From: Bog-756 sp963778165
GTDB lineage: Bacteria > Actinomycetota > Acidimicrobiia > Acidimicrobiales > RAAP-2
Assembly (NCBI GenBank): GCA_963778165.1
Contig: CAVZTE010000006.1
Coordinates: forward strand, 62,001 to 126,000
Direction of reading: 5' to 3'
DNA length: 64,000 nucleotides
Shown piece by piece: positions 33,506 to 41,392 of this stretch (position 1 is its first letter; each line of letters starts with the position of its first letter). The notes under the pieces were generated by a model. The model was not told where the DNA came from. It did no database searches and saw only the letters and a program-made list of their open reading frames with translations. The position numbers were made by a program, and so were the translations under genes.

Positions 33506-33699
33506 ACCAACCCCGCGGCGGGGACGGTCGGGGTTTGGGCTCCCCGGCCAGCGGGCATGGAAATTGCAGAAGTGCAGTGCCCCGAGGGTGAGGGAACCGC
33601 CACCCCCGCCTCCGGAGCGGCGCCCTGCCGACAGCACAGGTCCACGTGTGGCCCCGTGCTGTCGCGTGAACCGACACAGGCCAGAGCAAGGAGCACCCG

Positions 33700-34227
33700 A
33701 TGGACTGGCGCAAGTGGGCCCTCAGAGCACCTGAAGAGACCGAAGACCAGCAACTGGTCGAGGAGACCGAGGCCTATCTGGCCGGTCGGTACCTCGACGT
33801 GCTCCGGCCCGATACCGAGGGAATGCCGGTGTGGGCCCAGCTCAACTGGATCGCCCATGCGCCACCCGGTGCTCTGCTCGAGCCGGCCATCGGGTGTGAC
33901 GACAACGACCGGTTCATCGGCACCTGGGCCTGGGCCGTGAACACCCTGTTGCGCGAGTTGGTGGTTCTGTCCGGTGGTGATCCCCAGGTGGTACTGGCCC
34001 TGCAGCGGGACTGCGTGATCCCGGTGGAGCTCACCCTCATGGTCCCCGATTGTTGGGACGTCCTTCCAGCCGATGCCGTGTCTCTGGCCGTCACCCGGAT
34101 GCGATCCCACCCCCGGGTGCGCTCCGAGGGACGGACCCGGAAGCTTCCGCCGGGCGTCCGATGGATCGGGATGGAAAAACCGACTTCGCACGCCGAGCCA
34201 CAGCACTCCGACGGAAGGAGCCGGTGA
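33700..34227 (+). CDS. Hypothetical protein, cytoplasmic
   Basis: 175 residues with acidic N-terminus (APEETEDQQLVEETEAYLAGRYLDVL), then MPVWAQLNWIAHAPPGALLEPAI and several Trp/Cys residues (GTWAWAVNTLLREL, DCWDVLPADAV). No membrane helix or known motif. AAGGAG lies eight bases before the ATG. Its stop overlaps the start of the DJ-1/PfpI gene, so they are co-translated. I do not recognise the family. Confidence 0.75.
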   Translation: MDWRKWALRAPEETEDQQLVEETEAYLAGRYLDVLRPDTEGMPVWAQLNWIAHAPPGALLEPAIGCDDNDRFIGTWAWAVNTLLRELVVLSGGDPQVVLALQRDCVIPVELTLMVPDCWDVLPADAVSLAVTRMRSHPRVRSEGRTRKLPPGVRWIGMEKPTSHAEPQHSDGRSR

Positions 34228-34802
34228 TGAAGGAGCCCATCAGCGGTCTTCGGGTGGCCTTCCTGACCGCCAACGAGGGAGTCGAGCAGATCGAGTTCAC
34301 CCGACCCTGGGAAGCAGTGCTGCAGGGCGGAGGACAGCCTTTCCTCCTGGCCCCGGAAGCCGGCGAGGTGCAGATGATGGACCATCTGGACCGGGCCGAC
34401 CGGTTTCCCGTCGACCGGACCCTGGAGCACGCCCACCCGTCCGATTACGACGCCCTGGTGCTGCCGGGCGGGGTGGCCAATCCGGATCGGCTACGACTGG
34501 ACCGGCCGGCGGTTGAGCTGGTGAGGGCGATGTTCGCCGCGGGCCGGCCGGTGGCCGCCATCTGTCACGCCCCGTGGACCCTGGTCGAGGCCGACGTGGT
34601 GCGGGGCCGGACGCTCACCTCGTGGCCCAGTCTCCGCACCGATATCCGCAACGCCGGCGGGAGTTGGCTCGATGAGCAGGTGGTGGTGTGCAGCTCGGGG
34701 CCCAATGTTCTGGTGACCAGCAGGAAGCCCGACGATCTGGATGTGTTCTGTGCCACGCTCCTCGATCAGTTCGCCCGCGCCGACAGTGGAGCCCGGACGT
34801 GA
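34227..34802 (+). CDS. DJ-1/PfpI family protein (YhbO-like)
   Basis: 191 residues. The nucleophile elbow is AAICHAPWTLV with Cys113-His114, and the assisting Glu20 lies in NEGVEQIEF, the arrangement of PfpI/YhbO deglycase-type proteins. ALVLPGGVANPDRLR and ITSWPSL-like segment (LTSWPSLRTDIRNAGG) are typical. The family protects against carbonyl and oxidative damage. GGAAGGAG precedes the ATG. A longer in-frame lead is only overlap with the preceding gene. Confidence 0.9.
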   Translation: MKEPISGLRVAFLTANEGVEQIEFTRPWEAVLQGGGQPFLLAPEAGEVQMMDHLDRADRFPVDRTLEHAHPSDYDALVLPGGVANPDRLRLDRPAVELVRAMFAAGRPVAAICHAPWTLVEADVVRGRTLTSWPSLRTDIRNAGGSWLDEQVVVCSSGPNVLVTSRKPDDLDVFCATLLDQFARADSGART

Positions 34803-34924
34803 CCAACCGACGCATCCCCGGCACCATGTTCGATCGTTCGAGGTTCCGAGTGGTCCGGAGGCAGGCCCAAGACGTCCGCAAACGCCGGATGAAGTCGTGT
34901 CGAGCAGGAAAGGATGGTGGCCCT

Positions 34925-35257
34925 ATGCCCCGTACCGAGTGGAGCGACAAGCGGGAGAAGCAGTACGAGCACATCAAGGACGGCCTGTTGGAGCGGGGCG
35001 ACTCCGAGCGTCTGGCTGAGGAGATCGCGGCCCGGACGGTGAACAAGGCCAGGGCCCGGGCGGGAGAGTCCAAGACCGCCAGCAAGGAATCGATCAACGA
35101 CATCTCGTCAGGTCGACGCGGCGGATTGCGGTCGCACAGTGGGGCCGGAGGGCGAACCCGCGACCAGCTCTACGAAGAGGCGCGCCGGTCGAACGTCAAA
35201 GGACGCTCATCGATGTCGAAGGCTCAGCTCGAACGAGCGGTGGGCCGGTCCAAGTAG
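34925..35257 (+). CDS. Small basic SAP/Rho-N-like protein ('plasmid stabilization' family)
   Basis: 110 residues, highly charged: WSDKREKQYEHIKDGLLERGDSERLAEEIAARTVNKARARAGES then a Gly/Ser/Arg linker and RTRDQLYEEARRSNVKGRSSMSKAQLERAVGR, a Rho-N/SAP-type helix-extended-helix motif that can bind nucleic acid. Databases often label this family as plasmid stabilization protein without evidence; a DNA- or RNA-binding stress protein is more likely. AAAGGATGGTGG precedes the ATG. It follows the DJ-1 gene. Confidence 0.8.
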   Translation: MPRTEWSDKREKQYEHIKDGLLERGDSERLAEEIAARTVNKARARAGESKTASKESINDISSGRRGGLRSHSGAGGRTRDQLYEEARRSNVKGRSSMSKAQLERAVGRSK

Positions 35258-35280
35258 CCAAATTCTCCAAGTAGCCGGAT

Positions 35281-35823
35281 TCAGAGCACCGCCGGATGAC
35301 CCGGCTTGAGGTCCCTGCACTCCTGGTAGGTCAACAGCCCGTCGTGCTCGCCATCGCCGCCGGCCAACGGACTCATGAGGAAGGCCTCGTGATCGCCTAC
35401 GCTGCCCCGCCCGATGACCGAACCCTCCAACCAGGCCGCGCACTCCTCCAGCACCGGGGCACCACCGCGACCGGGGTGCCAGCGGCACTGTTCGAACTTG
35501 TCTATGCAGTCGCCGGTCTCCTCGGCGAACAACGAAGCCAGCTCGGTCTGGTCGCGCCCCAGGAGGTGGATGGCGATGCCCGGGGAGCGCTCGCCGACCG
35601 AGAACGTGTGGTTGACCTTCGAGATGCAGACCAGAAAGCGGGGGGGAGCGATGCTGCACTGCGTGACGAATCCGGCCAGGCACCCGCTGATCTCGCCGAG
35701 GGCGGATCCCACCGTGACCACGTAGAGCGGGTAGTCGACGGTAGAGGTGAAGGCCTCCATGGCCGCCTTGGTCGGATCCTCTCCCACCACGGTGATGCCG
35801 TCTGTGTCCATATCGGTTTTCAT
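35281..35823 (-). CDS. Flavin reductase-like (FMN-binding split barrel) protein
   Basis: 180 residues. DYPLYVVTVGSALGEISGCLAGFVTQCSIAPPRFLVCISKVNHTF is the N-terminal half of the flavin-reductase split barrel, followed by IAIHLLGRDQTELASLFAEETGD and the C-terminal strand region. Cysteines in SGCLAG and TQCSI are common in this family. It would bind FMN and reduce or sense small substrates. GGGAGAG is five bases before the ATG. It is divergent from the phosphatase gene and convergent with the SAP-like gene. Confidence 0.85.
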   Translation of the reverse strand: MKTDMDTDGITVVGEDPTKAAMEAFTSTVDYPLYVVTVGSALGEISGCLAGFVTQCSIAPPRFLVCISKVNHTFSVGERSPGIAIHLLGRDQTELASLFAEETGDCIDKFEQCRWHPGRGGAPVLEECAAWLEGSVIGRGSVGDHEAFLMSPLAGGDGEHDGLLTYQECRDLKPGHPAVL

Positions 35824-36053
35824 GAGGCTCTCCCACCCCCTCCCAGAGGCGCCGTTACCGGTCTCTCCACCGGCCGGATCCGTCCCGTTGGCGCGCCACC
35901 GTATGCCCTTTCCACCCCTGTACGTGCCCACCTCCGGGCCATCCGAAACAGGCCGGGCATCAGCTCTGCAATCTGACTCCGGCGGCCATGTACCGTATGC
36001 GCCATGGCCGGGAGGACCGACAGTCATGAGCAGCCCGAACGCGAGCTGAACAG

Positions 36054-37727
36054 GTGAACCAGGCGGCGGGGGACCAGCCTCAGAACCGTCGGGTGACCGC
36101 GGCAGAAGCACCCGGTATGGCGGCCCAGCCATCCCAGTCGCCCAGAACGGTGCCCTGGTGGAGGCCCAGCGTCATCACCGTGATGGTATTCGTGCTCGGG
36201 CTGGCCATCACGGCCGCTCTGGCCTCCGTCACCGCCACCGTCAACAACCGCGATGAGAGCCGCCTCCTCCTGGCCCAGGTACGTGAGGCCGGTACCGCGC
36301 TGGCCGGCTTTCTTCCCGACCTCGAAACACCCATCGCCTCGGGGGCGGCCGTGGCCGGGGTGACCGGGGCCCAGAGCGCCCCTTTCCACAAGTTCATGTC
36401 GTCCTACGTGCGGGGCCAACCCTTCACCTATGTGTCGCTGTGTGGAACGTCGGATGGAACCCCGGTGGTACTGAGCTCGGTCGGGAACTCCAGCGCCGAC
36501 GTCGCTGCCGGCAATGGGGCCCAGTGCGACTTCCTCACGAAGAAGGGGGCGACGTCGGGATTCTCGGTCACCGGACCGGTCGACAACGCCACCCGACTGG
36601 CATTCGAGTACATAGCACCGCGGCCCCGATCATCACCGCTCGGTGTTTACGCCGAGTACCCGTTGCCCCCGGGTCGACGCGCCGTCTTCCCGAAATCATT
36701 CGCCTTTTCCAATCTGGGCTTCGCCCTGTACCTGGGTCACAGTGAACAGGAGAGCAATCTCGTCGAGTCCACCACCTCCGATCTGCCCATCGGCAATCCC
36801 AAGGCCACCACGGAATTGCCCTTCGCCGACACCGTGCTGACCCTGGTCGGCACACCGACCCAACCGCTGGCCGGTTCGCTCTCGCGAAGGTTGACCTTCT
36901 GGGTCATCCTGTCGGGCCTGGTGCTCACCGTCGGTGCCACGGCCATGACCGAACGGCTGGTCCGCCGCCGCCGCTCCGCCGAGATATTGGCCGAGGAGAA
37001 CCGCCGGCTGTACGGCGAGCAACAGACCGTGTCGTCGGCTCTGCAGCGCGCCCTCCTGCCCAAGGTGACGCCGGACATCACGGGCGTGGAGATCGCCACC
37101 CGTTATGAGGCGGGCTTGGAAGACATGGACATCGGTGGTGACTGGTTCGACGTGATCACCTGCGCCGACGGTGGCTTCATCTTCGTGGTCGGCGACGTGT
37201 CGGGCCATGGGGTGCAAGCCGCCGTGTACATGGCGTCGCTCCACTACGCCATCCGCGCTTACGCCGCTGAGGGTGACTCAGCCAGCGCCGTCCTCGAAAA
37301 ACTGGGCGCCCTCCTCGACGTGGAACGGGACGGGCACTTCGCCACGGTTCTGTGCGGACACGTCGACAGTGACAGGCGTGAGCTAACATTGGCCAGCGCT
37401 GGGCACTTCCCGCCGATCCTGGTGAGTCAACAGAAGGGCAGCTTCGTGGAAATGGTCATTGGACCACCGATCGGTACGACACGTGGAAGGGCCTATCCCA
37501 CCACGACCGTATCCATCCCTCCCGAAGGCACGTTGCTGGCCTTTACCGACGGGCTGGTCGAACGCAAGGGTGAGGTCATCGACATCGGGCTGGCCCAACT
37601 CCGCGAAGCCGCTGCGGCCGGCGACGGCAAGCCGCTTCCCCAACTGCTCTCCGACGTGGTGGCCCAGCTGACGCCGCAGGGGTCCGACGACGACATCGCC
37701 ATCTTGGGGATGCGATGGGGGAAGTAG
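36054..37727 (+). CDS. RsbU-type phosphatase with extracellular sensor domain
   Basis: 557 residues. Helix one (VITVMVFVLGLAITAALASVTATV) and helix two (FWVILSGLVLTVGATAMTERL) enclose about 230 extracellular residues with two cysteines, positioned as a CHASE-like sensor. A short coiled segment (RRRSAEILAEENRRLYGEQQTVSSALQRALLP) leads into the SpoIIE phosphatase domain: DIGGDWFDVI, VVGDVSGHGVQAAVYM, ASAGHFPPIL, LLAFTDGLVERKGE and DDDIAILGM. Metal ligands are all present. The GTG start follows GAACAGG. It heads a three-gene switch operon with overlapping stops and starts. Confidence 0.92.
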   Translation: MNQAAGDQPQNRRVTAAEAPGMAAQPSQSPRTVPWWRPSVITVMVFVLGLAITAALASVTATVNNRDESRLLLAQVREAGTALAGFLPDLETPIASGAAVAGVTGAQSAPFHKFMSSYVRGQPFTYVSLCGTSDGTPVVLSSVGNSSADVAAGNGAQCDFLTKKGATSGFSVTGPVDNATRLAFEYIAPRPRSSPLGVYAEYPLPPGRRAVFPKSFAFSNLGFALYLGHSEQESNLVESTTSDLPIGNPKATTELPFADTVLTLVGTPTQPLAGSLSRRLTFWVILSGLVLTVGATAMTERLVRRRRSAEILAEENRRLYGEQQTVSSALQRALLPKVTPDITGVEIATRYEAGLEDMDIGGDWFDVITCADGGFIFVVGDVSGHGVQAAVYMASLHYAIRAYAAEGDSASAVLEKLGALLDVERDGHFATVLCGHVDSDRRELTLASAGHFPPILVSQQKGSFVEMVIGPPIGTTRGRAYPTTTVSIPPEGTLLAFTDGLVERKGEVIDIGLAQLREAAAAGDGKPLPQLLSDVVAQLTPQGSDDDIAILGMRWGK

Positions 37728-38038
37728 GCGACAGCCTGACGGCGTCGGTCTCGAGCGGTCGCGACAGCTCGGGTGCCCTGACTCTGACCATTGTCGGTGA
37801 GCTCGACATCGCCAGCGTCGGCGCAGTCAACGAAGCGATCGATGAGTACCTGAGCGACGACTCCCGCCGGGTGGTGTTCGATCTGGGCGGACTGACCTTC
37901 ATGGACAGCACCGGCCTGGCCCTGATGCTGCAGGTGTCAAAGAAGGTGGACGCCATCGAGATCCACGACGCCACGCCGATCGTTCGCCGGGTGATCGAAG
38001 CGACCGGCCTCAAAGAGATCCTGGGTCTCCAATCATGA
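37715..38038 (+). CDS. STAS anti-anti-sigma factor of the RsbU operon
   Basis: 107 residues. GALTLTIVGELDIASVGAVNEAI, VVFDLGGLTFMDSTGLALMLQVS and a C-terminal PIVRRVIEATGLKEIL region. The phospho-acceptor block is D-S-T-G, so Thr or the preceding Ser. The ATG lies 13 bases before the end of the phosphatase gene. It is the presumed substrate of that phosphatase and of the kinase that follows with an ATGA overlap. Confidence 0.9.
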   Translation: MGEVGDSLTASVSSGRDSSGALTLTIVGELDIASVGAVNEAIDEYLSDDSRRVVFDLGGLTFMDSTGLALMLQVSKKVDAIEIHDATPIVRRVIEATGLKEILGLQS

Positions 38039-38649
38039 CCGTGCGACGTTCTTTCGGGCTGGACCGGGCCTCGGTGGGCGCCAGCAGAAAGTTCGTTGCC
38101 GAAACCCTGGCCGATGTCCCCGAGGACATCCGGGAGTCGGCGGTTCTGATGATGTCGGAACTGGCCACCAACGCCGTGGTGCACACGCTGACCGGATTCG
38201 AAGTCTGCATCGAACGGAGCTCGACCCAGGTACGGGTCGAGGTGACCGACGTCGGCGAGGGTGAGCCGAGGTTGCGGTCGCCGTCATCGAATGAGCCCCA
38301 CGGCCGCGGGCTGCGCATCGTGGAAGAGCTCTCTGACGAGTGGGGGATGGTCGAGACCGGTGACGACTCGGGCAAGACCGTCTGGTACGTGGTCCGGCTG
38401 GATCCGGCCTCCGCGTCCGGAGCCGAGGCGTCGGCATCGGAGGGGCGGAAGGCCAAGGCGCGCAGCGGTCTATCAGCAGGAGGCCGACGCCAGGCCGCGG
38501 CGGCCGGTGGGAGCCAGGCCGCCAAGCGCCGTGGACCGCGGGCGTGTTCGTCTGGGCGGCTGCCCAGTGCCTCTGGTTCCCCACGACGCCCCGACGCTCG
38601 TCACACCCGCCGCGCCGCACCGTCGTCGTTGCCGGGGCCCGCCAGGTAA
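38035..38649 (+). CDS. HATPase anti-sigma kinase with low-complexity tail
   Basis: 204 residues. The GHKL core is complete: N-box ESAVLMMSELATNAVVHT, G1 EVTDVGEGEP, G2 PHGRGLRIVEELSDEWGM and GKTVWYVVRL. From about residue 125 on, an Ala/Ser/Arg/Gly-rich tail of 80 residues follows (KAKARSGLSAGGRRQAAAAGGS); tails like this are unusual for RsbW proteins and may be disordered or partly the result of a lost stop codon. It ends three bases before the stop of the convergent small gene. Confidence 0.88.
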   Translation: MTVRRSFGLDRASVGASRKFVAETLADVPEDIRESAVLMMSELATNAVVHTLTGFEVCIERSSTQVRVEVTDVGEGEPRLRSPSSNEPHGRGLRIVEELSDEWGMVETGDDSGKTVWYVVRLDPASASGAEASASEGRKAKARSGLSAGGRRQAAAAGGSQAAKRRGPRACSSGRLPSASGSPRRPDARHTRRAAPSSLPGPAR

Positions 38650-38652
38650 CCC

Positions 38653-38832
38653 CTACTCGACCACCTGGATCGGGCTGTCGCTGGGGGAGATTTGGCGGGC
38701 ACGAAGGTGTCGCCATCCCAATCGGGTCAGCACCGCGGTTGCGGCCACCATGGCCAGGGCCATGGCCACCACGAAGGGCTCGATCCCGGCTCCCCAGCTC
38801 TCTGTGGGCCGGGGGGCCTCTACTCCGACCAT
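38653..38832 (-). CDS. Very small single-helix membrane protein
   Basis: 59 residues: MVGVEAPRPTESWGAGIEP, then the helix FVVAMALAMVAATAVLTRLG, then WRHLRARQISPSDSPIQVVE. Its ATG overlaps the stop of the preceding acidic-protein gene by one base (TGATG), and third positions are G/C rich, so it is very probably translated by coupling. No family recognised. It could anchor or regulate its acidic partner at the membrane. Confidence 0.65.
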   Translation of the reverse strand: MVGVEAPRPTESWGAGIEPFVVAMALAMVAATAVLTRLGWRHLRARQISPSDSPIQVVE

Positions 38833-39053
38833 CAGCTGATCTTCCCCTCGCCTTTGGCCTCGGCGCCGATCCTCATCATCTCCTCTTCGTGGGCGGCCAC
38901 GGACTTGCGCTCCTCGTCGCTCATGGCGGCCCGGGCGGCCTCGGCCTCCTCTTCCTCCTTGACGGTGGCGGCCCGGTCGGGATCGTGGCTGCTGGCGGCC
39001 TCGGCCTCGTCCGCCTCGACAGTTGCCTCATTCGGTTCGGTTTGGTCTGCCAC
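38832..39053 (-). CDS. Small acidic coiled-coil protein
   Basis: 73 residues, about a third Glu/Asp (EADEAEAASSHDPDR, KEEEEAEAARAAMSDEERK), alpha-helical, with no hydrophobic core. GTG start with AAAGGAG eight bases upstream. It is co-encoded with the tiny membrane protein that overlaps its stop. No family recognised; an adaptor or charged stress protein are possibilities. Confidence 0.65.
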   Translation of the reverse strand: MADQTEPNEATVEADEAEAASSHDPDRAATVKEEEEAEAARAAMSDEERKSVAAHEEEMMRIGAEAKGEGKIS

Positions 39054-39301
39054 GGCCCATTCTCCTTTGTCGTCGTTCCATCAGAATTGGTTCGTTCCAC
39101 CCCGGCCTTGCTGGGCGGAGTGGGCACGTTCTACCTGGTCATGTACCCGATCAGCCTATGCGCCAAACCGGAGCGGCACAGCCGGCAGGCGCCGGTCAGA
39201 GGGATCGGGCCCGAACCGGTCGACGCCGACATCGGTTCAAATGTCACAATTGACATCGACCACGGTGGACAGGTTGTCGACCGGTAGTTGGGGGAGCGGC
39301 C

Positions 39302-39796
39302 ATGACGACGCAGCTGTTGTTCTACGGGATCCTGGGCCTGGGCAGCACGGCGTTTGCCTTCTGGGCCAACCGCCGGCTCTTCAGCGGGGGAACGACCGGA
39401 TCCCCGTCCCTGCTCGAAGGGCTGTTCTACTTCTTCGGGTTGGTCTCCCTGTTCCTGGGTTGGTACTTCAACGTCCGCTACACCCACCAGTACGGCCACC
39501 AGGCCAGCTACGTGAACTACACCAAGGCCCTCTTCACCAACTGGGCCTCGGACTCGGCGGCCCAGGACTACACCATGGTCAACCTGGTGCTCCTCCCGCT
39601 GTGGACCATCGTCGACGGCCGGAGGCGGGGCCTGCGGGCTCCGTGGATCTTCTTCGTGATGAGCCTGTTCACCAGCCTGGCCTTCGCCATGGCCTTCTAC
39701 CTGGCCTTCGTCGAACGCCAGATCCGCTACAGCCGGGCCGAGCCGGCCGAACCGGTCGAACCGGTCGTCTCCAGCACGTCGAACCCGCAGTTGTAG
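39302..39796 (+). CDS. Four-helix membrane protein, DUF2834-like
   Basis: 164 residues: LLFYGILGLGSTAFAFWA, LLEGLFYFFGLVSLFLGWYF, DYTMVNLVLLPLWTIVDGRRRGLRAPW and FFVMSLFTSLAFAMAFYLAFVERQIR, then a Pro/Glu/Val tail. The 'D...IVDGRRRGL..PW' loop is the feature shared with DUF2834 proteins, often linked with terpenoid/carotenoid genes. Its last 70 bases overlap the end of a convergent phytoene-desaturase-like gene. Function unknown. Confidence 0.75.
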   Translation: MTTQLLFYGILGLGSTAFAFWANRRLFSGGTTGSPSLLEGLFYFFGLVSLFLGWYFNVRYTHQYGHQASYVNYTKALFTNWASDSAAQDYTMVNLVLLPLWTIVDGRRRGLRAPWIFFVMSLFTSLAFAMAFYLAFVERQIRYSRAEPAEPVEPVVSSTSNPQL

Positions 39797-41322
39797 CCGG
39801 GGATGAAGGTGATGCCTGGTCCACCGTGGCATCCCGCACCGCACAGGTACAGGCCCTCGAAGGGGACCGGGGCATCGGGCCAACCGCGCGGCCCCGGTCT
39901 GAACGGGCCCATGAACTCAGGTTGTAAGAGGCCGTGGCAGAAGTCTCCACCGGTGCACCCGAACATCAATTCATAGGTGTAGGCGGGGTAGTTGAACTGG
40001 CGCTCGATCAGGTCGGGGAAGTTGGGGGCCTTGGAGGTGATCTTGGCCACGATGCGGTCGGCCATCTCGTCGCGCAGTCGGGCCTGGGACTCGTGCGAGG
40101 AACCGATGGGGGCATAGAAGGCGAAGCTGCTGGCCACGTGGTGGCCGGCCGGGGCCAGGTCCGGATCGCGGAGCGAGGGGATGGACAGGTTGAACGACGG
40201 CGAGTCGGGCACCACCCCGCGGACGCACCCCTCGAAGTCGCGCTGCATGTCCTCGGCCGTCCCGAAGAAGGTGACGTTGTGGCGGAGATCGCCCTGGTTG
40301 AGCTCCTCGTAGGGGCCGGCGTACTCGGGCAGCCCCGACAGAGCGAAGTGCATCTGAAAGTACGCGGCCCGGTGGTCGATGGCCTCGACCCGACGGGCGA
40401 AGCCGTCGGGCAGGGAGTCACGGTCGAGGAGCTGGAGGAAGGTGGACGTGGGATCGAGGTTGGACACCACCACCGGCGCGGTCACCTGCTCGCCGTCGGC
40501 CAGGGCCACCCCCTCGACCCGGCCGCCGGCGGTCAGGATCCTGGCCACCTTGACGTGCCGACGCAGCTCGCCACCGTGCTGCTCGAACAGTCCCAACAGG
40601 TGTTGGGACATGGTCCCGATGCCGCCCTGCACCTTGGACATGGTGGCGTCGCCGGGGGAGGCCAGGGCGAAGGCCAGGCACAGCGCGCTGCCGGGGGAGT
40701 AGGGCCCGCGGTAGGTGGAGTTGACGGCCAGGAAGGCCAACATGCTCCGGACCTGTGCGTGCTTCTGGCGGTCGGGCAGGAAGCGGTCGACCACATCCAT
40801 CACACTGCCGAACATGGCGGTGCGGATGGCCTCCCGCTCGGCCTCGTTGGTGGCGCAGGCCCACATCTGGTCGAGCGACTTGGGGGGCTTGCGGACATCC
40901 AGCCGCCCGATGGCCCGGGCCGGGGCGTCGGCCCATGCCGCCACCTCGGCCATGCCCAGCACCGCCTCCAACCCCAGTATCCCGCTCAGGTGCTCGAGCA
41001 GCCGCTCGGGGTCGCTGTAGAGCAGGATCGGCGGTTCACCCGAGGGGCCGATGCTCGCCGACTGGACCTCGGGCTCGTAGATGGGGCACGCCGCGAAGCC
41101 CAGATCGTCGAAGATCTGGGTGGGGATGGGGAACTGGATGGAGCCGGCCAACTCGAAGCGGTAGCCCCGGGCCAGCTCGGTGGTGGTGGCCATCCCCCCG
41201 ATGAAGTGGTTCTTCTCCAGGCACAGGACCCGCATCCCACCCCGGGCCATGACGGTGGCCGCCGTCAGCCCGTTGTGGCCTGCGCCGATCACGATGGCAT
41301 CGAAGTCCGGCATCACCGTCAC
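39727..41322 (-). CDS. Phytoene desaturase-like FAD oxidoreductase (PYROXD2 type)
   Basis: 531 residues. The FAD-binding Rossmann motif is AIVIGAGHNGLTAATVMARGGMRVLCLEK at the N-terminus, followed by FIGGMATTTELARGYRFELAGS; the C-terminal FAD block is GLYLCGAGCHGGPGITFIPGYNCG. This matches the phytoene-dehydrogenase-related 'NAD(P)/FAD oxidoreductase' group (COG1233) rather than true CrtI; no other carotenoid gene is adjacent. GGGGGA stands ten bases before the GTG start; an ATG three codons later is an alternative. The 3' end overlaps the convergent membrane-protein gene. Confidence 0.88.
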   Translation of the reverse strand: MTVMPDFDAIVIGAGHNGLTAATVMARGGMRVLCLEKNHFIGGMATTTELARGYRFELAGSIQFPIPTQIFDDLGFAACPIYEPEVQSASIGPSGEPPILLYSDPERLLEHLSGILGLEAVLGMAEVAAWADAPARAIGRLDVRKPPKSLDQMWACATNEAEREAIRTAMFGSVMDVVDRFLPDRQKHAQVRSMLAFLAVNSTYRGPYSPGSALCLAFALASPGDATMSKVQGGIGTMSQHLLGLFEQHGGELRRHVKVARILTAGGRVEGVALADGEQVTAPVVVSNLDPTSTFLQLLDRDSLPDGFARRVEAIDHRAAYFQMHFALSGLPEYAGPYEELNQGDLRHNVTFFGTAEDMQRDFEGCVRGVVPDSPSFNLSIPSLRDPDLAPAGHHVASSFAFYAPIGSSHESQARLRDEMADRIVAKITSKAPNFPDLIERQFNYPAYTYELMFGCTGGDFCHGLLQPEFMGPFRPGPRGWPDAPVPFEGLYLCGAGCHGGPGITFIPGYNCGFDVLETTGSTGSAGSARL

Positions 41323-41392
41323 CGTAGTGAGGTCCCCCTGTTTCGTCTAATTTGACGTTTAACCACCGGGCCGGTCCGGGCCAGAATGACGC

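Noticed and set aside
39934..41355. Long plus-strand open frame opposite the phytoene-desaturase-like gene
   Set aside because: Product is Gly/His/Arg-rich without motifs; the minus strand encodes a complete FAD enzyme with both FAD-binding blocks.
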